Of a stretch of DNA of 45,823 nt, positions 42,321-45,823 are shown piece by piece (the first letter of the stretch is position 1; every line of letters starts with the position of its first letter). This stretch comes from Candidatus Opitulatrix roisinitermitis (lineage in GTDB: Bacteria > Actinomycetota > Actinomycetes > Actinomycetales > Bifidobacteriaceae), in assembly GCA_031288355.1 (NCBI GenBank), contig JAITRN010000104.1:1-45823 (forward strand), in the 5' to 3' direction. The translations under genes were made by a program, and so were the position numbers. The notes beneath the pieces were generated by a model. It worked only from the letters and a program-made list of their open reading frames with translations, did not search any database and was not told the DNA's origin.

Positions 42321-45300
42321 GTGAAAAAAACATTAAAAAAAAGTAAGAATAAAACGAAATCGATTTCGTTGTTTAACGTAATTGCTGTTTTAGCTTTTGT
42401 TTTAAGCTTTCAAACTCTCAGTGTAGGTTTTCAAACTCCTTTAGCCACGGCTAATACAAACGATGTTCACAGAACTAGCATAAATGATGTCCCTCCTGCG
42501 CCTAGAAATGTTGCAATTGTTCAAAGCGGCGATTCTTTGGAAGTCTCTTGGGCCGCTCCGTCTCCTGAACCATCTGGTGATTGGACTTATAAAGTGGAAT
42601 TAGTGGATGAAATAGATAAAGTTGTTGAAACTGCTCAAAATATTTCTAAATCAGTTTTAACGCAAACATTTGCAAACTTATTTACTTCAAATTATAAGGC
42701 TAAAGTCTATGTTCAAACATCAGGCGGTGAAACTAGCCAGGCAGCCGAATCTGATAAATCCAAACCTGCCCAAATAGCGTTAGGGGCTGCTTCTGCAAAT
42801 ATAAATTTTGCGGATATTGCCGATTTAGAATCTGAAAGCCAAGCGAAAATTAAATGGGCTGCAGCTTTTGGTATAACCACTGGTTACACACCTACAACTT
42901 ATAACCCGAAAAAAGCAGTTAGCCGCCGTCAAATGGCCAGCTTCTTTAAAAGATTAGCCGGCGGTCCAGCGCCTAGTGGTCAACCTGTCAAATTCAAAGA
43001 TGTGACTGATAAAGAACAAAATAAAGCAGATATAGATTGGCTTTCAGCCGAAAAAATAACAACAGGTTATATATGCACAGCTAAGGCTAAGCCAGATAAG
43101 GCTTGTACTAAAGCAGGTGATGTTGTTTATATGCCTGGAGCTGTTGTAAACCGCGGGCAAATGGCCCAATTTATATATAAATATGTCGGTCAGCCTTATA
43201 TTTCTCCTGATGAAGTAAATTCGTATATGAAGGAGTTTTCTGATAGCCAAAAGTTGCGTGATAATGGTCAGGCCGAAGCGGTTGCTTGGCTTTTGAAGTA
43301 TAATGTGACAAAAGGTTATCCTGATGGAACATATAAACCAACTACAAGAGTCAGCCGTGAACAAATGGCAGTTTTTCTAGCAAGATTAGCTAATATTTTA
43401 AATATAACGCCTTATTTGGCTAGAGAGACTATTACTCCTCAAATAAGCGGAGACCCTATTTTGCCAACTAATTTTTTGAATATTCCAGGTTTAAATAGAA
43501 AAGATATAACTAAAATTAGCTTTATATCAACTTTGCCGGTTTGCAATAACCCAATTGATGTTTCATCAAGCAAAAATGGAAGTATTTTAGGATGTGTTCA
43601 AAATGCCACGGAGATTGTTATTGGCGAGCCTTTAGGGGTGAAAGGCAATCCATATAGTGCGGATGGGCTTTTTTCAAATCTTTCAACGGGAGCTTTGCAA
43701 AGTTTAGATTTTTCAACAATATCTGATTTGGGGAATGCGATTTCTGCTTATGCGGCATTTGCAGTGGATTCGGGATTTGTAAATAGCGCTATTCCAAATA
43801 ATTTTGTGTTTCCAAACGGTTTTGGCGTGAAATCAGAGAATATGGCATATATGTTTGCTAATAGAGCCTTTGCTCAAAATGAAATTTTTGGAGAAGATTT
43901 TGCTAAAAACGCTACTAATATGAACGCTATGTTTAAGGGGGGTATTTTAAATAGCGATATTGATTGGTCAGAAACTAATTTTTCAACTTCCACGGCTAGC
44001 AAAATTGATATGTTTACTGACACTGTGTGGAATAATCATTTTATTTTTGCGCAAAATTCAGTTAGCAGAACTTTTTTAATTACTAATAGCAGCCTCAGCG
44101 ACGTTTCTAGAATTAAAGTTAAAGGTGTTAGTTTAGTTTTAAAGTCTGAAACCGCTAATCCAGCTAGTTTTTTAGGTTTAAGCTCACCAACTCGTGGACA
44201 AATCACTAAAATATCTTTTCAAAATTCTTTACCCATCTGTCCAGAACCTTTTGACGTGTCAGAAGATGGTAAAGGTAAAGTTTTAGCTTGTGTAAACAAC
44301 TCCACTGAAATTGTTATAGGCGCGGAGGGGGCTGTCCAAGCTAATGCAAATAGTTCTTATTTATTTGCTAATTTGAATTCAGTAAATGGGGTTGTGCTTG
44401 ATTTAGCTAATTTAGATACTACGCAAGTCCAAGATATGTCATATATGTTTACTTATAGTAAATTGAAATTCACACCAATTTGGCCAATAAGCGGATTTGG
44501 TCAAGCCGTCGATAATATGCGATATGCGTTTTTTGACGTTTCATTGCCTGATCAGTTGGTTTTTCCTCAAGGCTTTGGAACAGCTAATATTGATATGACC
44601 TCTATGTTCAGTGATGATACTTTGCCAGCTGGATTTGCCTTGCCAGCAGGTTTTGGCAGCGCAGCTGCTAATATAAGTTTTATATTTGCTGGAACAACAT
44701 TTCCCCTTGGGTTTGTTTTGCCAGATAGATTTGGAGCTGCAGCTAAAAATATGAATTCTATGTTTAATGGCGCTACTTTAAATAGCGATATTGATTGGTC
44801 AGAAACTAATTTTTCAACTTCCACGGCTAGCAAAACTGATATGTTTACTGGCACTGTTTGGAATGACTATTTTATTTTTGCGCAAAATTTAGCTAGTAGA
44901 ACTTTTTTAATCACTAATAGCGATATTAGTGATACTTCTAGAATTAAAGTTAGAGGGGCTAGTTCAGTTTTAAAGTCTGAAACCGCTAATCCGACCACTT
45001 TTTTAGGAATACCTAGTCCAACTCGTGATCAAATTACTAAAATAACTTTTCAAAATTCTTTTCCCACCTGTCCAGAACCTTTTGATCTGTCAGATGATGG
45101 TACAGCAGGCGTTTTAGCATGTGTGAAAAATTCCACTGAAATTGTTATAGGAGCAAATGGTCAAGTCGAAGCTAATGATGATAGCAGCAGTTTATTCGCC
45201 AATTTAACTTTAGCAGCTGGGGTTGATGTTGATTTAGTTAATTTAAATACTTCCTTTATCACAAATATGTCAAATATGTTTCAGGATAGTAAATTAAAGT

Positions 45301-45823
45301 CTGCTTTAATTTGGCCAACTAATTTTGGTAGTGTGGCAACTAATATGGGGAATATGTTTCGAGGAGCAACACTTTCAGCTGGGTTTGTTTTGCCAGATAG
45401 ATTTGGAGTTGTAGCCAAGAATATGAATTCTATGTTTAACGGCGTCACTTTAAATGGAGACATAGATTGGTCAGGCACTGATTTATCTGTTTCCACGGCT
45501 AGCAAAACTAATACGTTTCAAAATACTGTTTGGAATGGACATTATATTTTAGTGCAAAATTCTGCTTCTAGAGCTTTTTTAATTACTGATAGCAGTCTTA
45601 GTGACGTTTCTAGAATTAAAGTCAAAGGAGCAGGTTCAGTTTTGAAAGCTGAAGCTGCTAATCCGGCTAGTTTTTTGGGTCTAAGCTCACCAACTAGAGC
45701 CCAAATCACTAAAATAACTTTCCAAAATACTTTGCCGGCTTGCAATAATCCTTTTGATGTATCCACTGACGGCAAATCTGGAGTTTTAGCTTGTGTAAAC
45801 AATTCCACTGAAATTGTTATAGG
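42321..45823 (+). CDS. second FN3+SLH+BspA-like surface protein, 3'-truncated by window edge (absent from ORF track)
   Basis: GTG start VKKTLKKSKNKTKSISLFNVIAVLAFVLSF...; PPAPRNVAIVQSGDSLEVSWAAPSPEPSGDWTYKVELVDE; SLH x3; BspA modules; open to window end. Confidence 0.88.
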   Translation, partial: MKKTLKKSKNKTKSISLFNVIAVLAFVLSFQTLSVGFQTPLATANTNDVHRTSINDVPPAPRNVAIVQSGDSLEVSWAAPSPEPSGDWTYKVELVDEIDKVVETAQNISKSVLTQTFANLFTSNYKAKVYVQTSGGETSQAAESDKSKPAQIALGAASANINFADIADLESESQAKIKWAAAFGITTGYTPTTYNPKKAVSRRQMASFFKRLAGGPAPSGQPVKFKDVTDKEQNKADIDWLSAEKITTGYICTAKAKPDKACTKAGDVVYMPGAVVNRGQMAQFIYKYVGQPYISPDEVNSYMKEFSDSQKLRDNGQAEAVAWLLKYNVTKGYPDGTYKPTTRVSREQMAVFLARLANILNITPYLARETITPQISGDPILPTNFLNIPGLNRKDITKISFISTLPVCNNPIDVSSSKNGSILGCVQNATEIVIGEPLGVKGNPYSADGLFSNLSTGALQSLDFSTISDLGNAISAYAAFAVDSGFVNSAIPNNFVFPNGFGVKSENMAYMFANRAFAQNEIFGEDFAKNATNMNAMFKGGILNSDIDWSETNFSTSTASKIDMFTDTVWNNHFIFAQNSVSRTFLITNSSLSDVSRIKVKGVSLVLKSETANPASFLGLSSPTRGQITKISFQNSLPICPEPFDVSEDGKGKVLACVNNSTEIVIGAEGAVQANANSSYLFANLNSVNGVVLDLANLDTTQVQDMSYMFTYSKLKFTPIWPISGFGQAVDNMRYAFFDVSLPDQLVFPQGFGTANIDMTSMFSDDTLPAGFALPAGFGSAAANISFIFAGTTFPLGFVLPDRFGAAAKNMNSMFNGATLNSDIDWSETNFSTSTASKTDMFTGTVWNDYFIFAQNLASRTFLITNSDISDTSRIKVRGASSVLKSETANPTTFLGIPSPTRDQITKITFQNSFPTCPEPFDLSDDGTAGVLACVKNSTEIVIGANGQVEANDDSSSLFANLTLAAGVDVDLVNLNTSFITNMSNMFQDSKLKSALIWPTNFGSVATNMGNMFRGATLSAGFVLPDRFGVVAKNMNSMFNGVTLNGDIDWSGTDLSVSTASKTNTFQNTVWNGHYILVQNSASRAFLITDSSLSDVSRIKVKGAGSVLKAEAANPASFLGLSSPTRAQITKITFQNTLPACNNPFDVSTDGKSGVLACVNNSTEIVI

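Noticed and set aside
43044-45808. Antisense ORFs at 43044, 44567, 45281, 45542
   Set aside because: Opposite the unlisted plus-strand surface gene beginning at 42321; track artefact of the window-truncated real gene.
1-45823. Recoded UGA (as in some CPR bacteria)
   Set aside because: TGA ends yraN, metI, rimM and the giant surface gene at sensible positions and no in-frame TGA interrupts conserved genes.
1-45823. tRNA, rRNA, tmRNA or transposase genes
   Set aside because: None recognised on reading; intergenic spaces are short and AT-rich. A tRNAscan/Infernal run would be needed to exclude small RNAs.

Overview
AT-rich (roughly one-third GC by eye) bacterial chromosome segment. Gene content and order (gatAB; yraN-comM-dprA-xer; infA-rpmJ-rpsM-rpsK-rpoA-rplQ-truA without rpsD; rpsP-KH-rimM-trmD; glgE; SAF-domain protein; many TANNNT-N6-ATG leaderless-type starts) suggest a low-GC actinobacterium, possibly near Bifidobacteriales/host-associated lineages. 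That placement is inference only. The first ~29 kb is mostly housekeeping plus a metNIQ importer, a PnuC-like transporter and two YfhO-like membrane proteins with one GT2 glycosyltransferase. The last ~16 kb is a surface-antigen locus: a 2503-aa FN3+SLH+BspA/DUF285-like modular protein, a 706-aa secreted protein of unknown family, a decayed BspA-repeat fragment, and a second FN3+SLH+BspA-like gene that runs off the window and is missing from the ORF track. The most unusual signal is a recurrent class of short tandem duplications (9-18 bp) placed on translation start sites (gatB, both comM halves, dprA, xer, hflX). Several form chains of mini-ORFs, and upstream of comM each TAA overlaps the next ATG (TAATG): MENQF*/MENQF*/MGNQF*/MKTQFG...ComM. 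Other points: ComM split at its domain boundary by two in-frame TAGs; a palindrome holding two divergent leaderless starts; a truA with no ATG/GTG/TTG start; a C9 tract in a yfhO paralogue; and near-identical module heads inside the giant surface protein.
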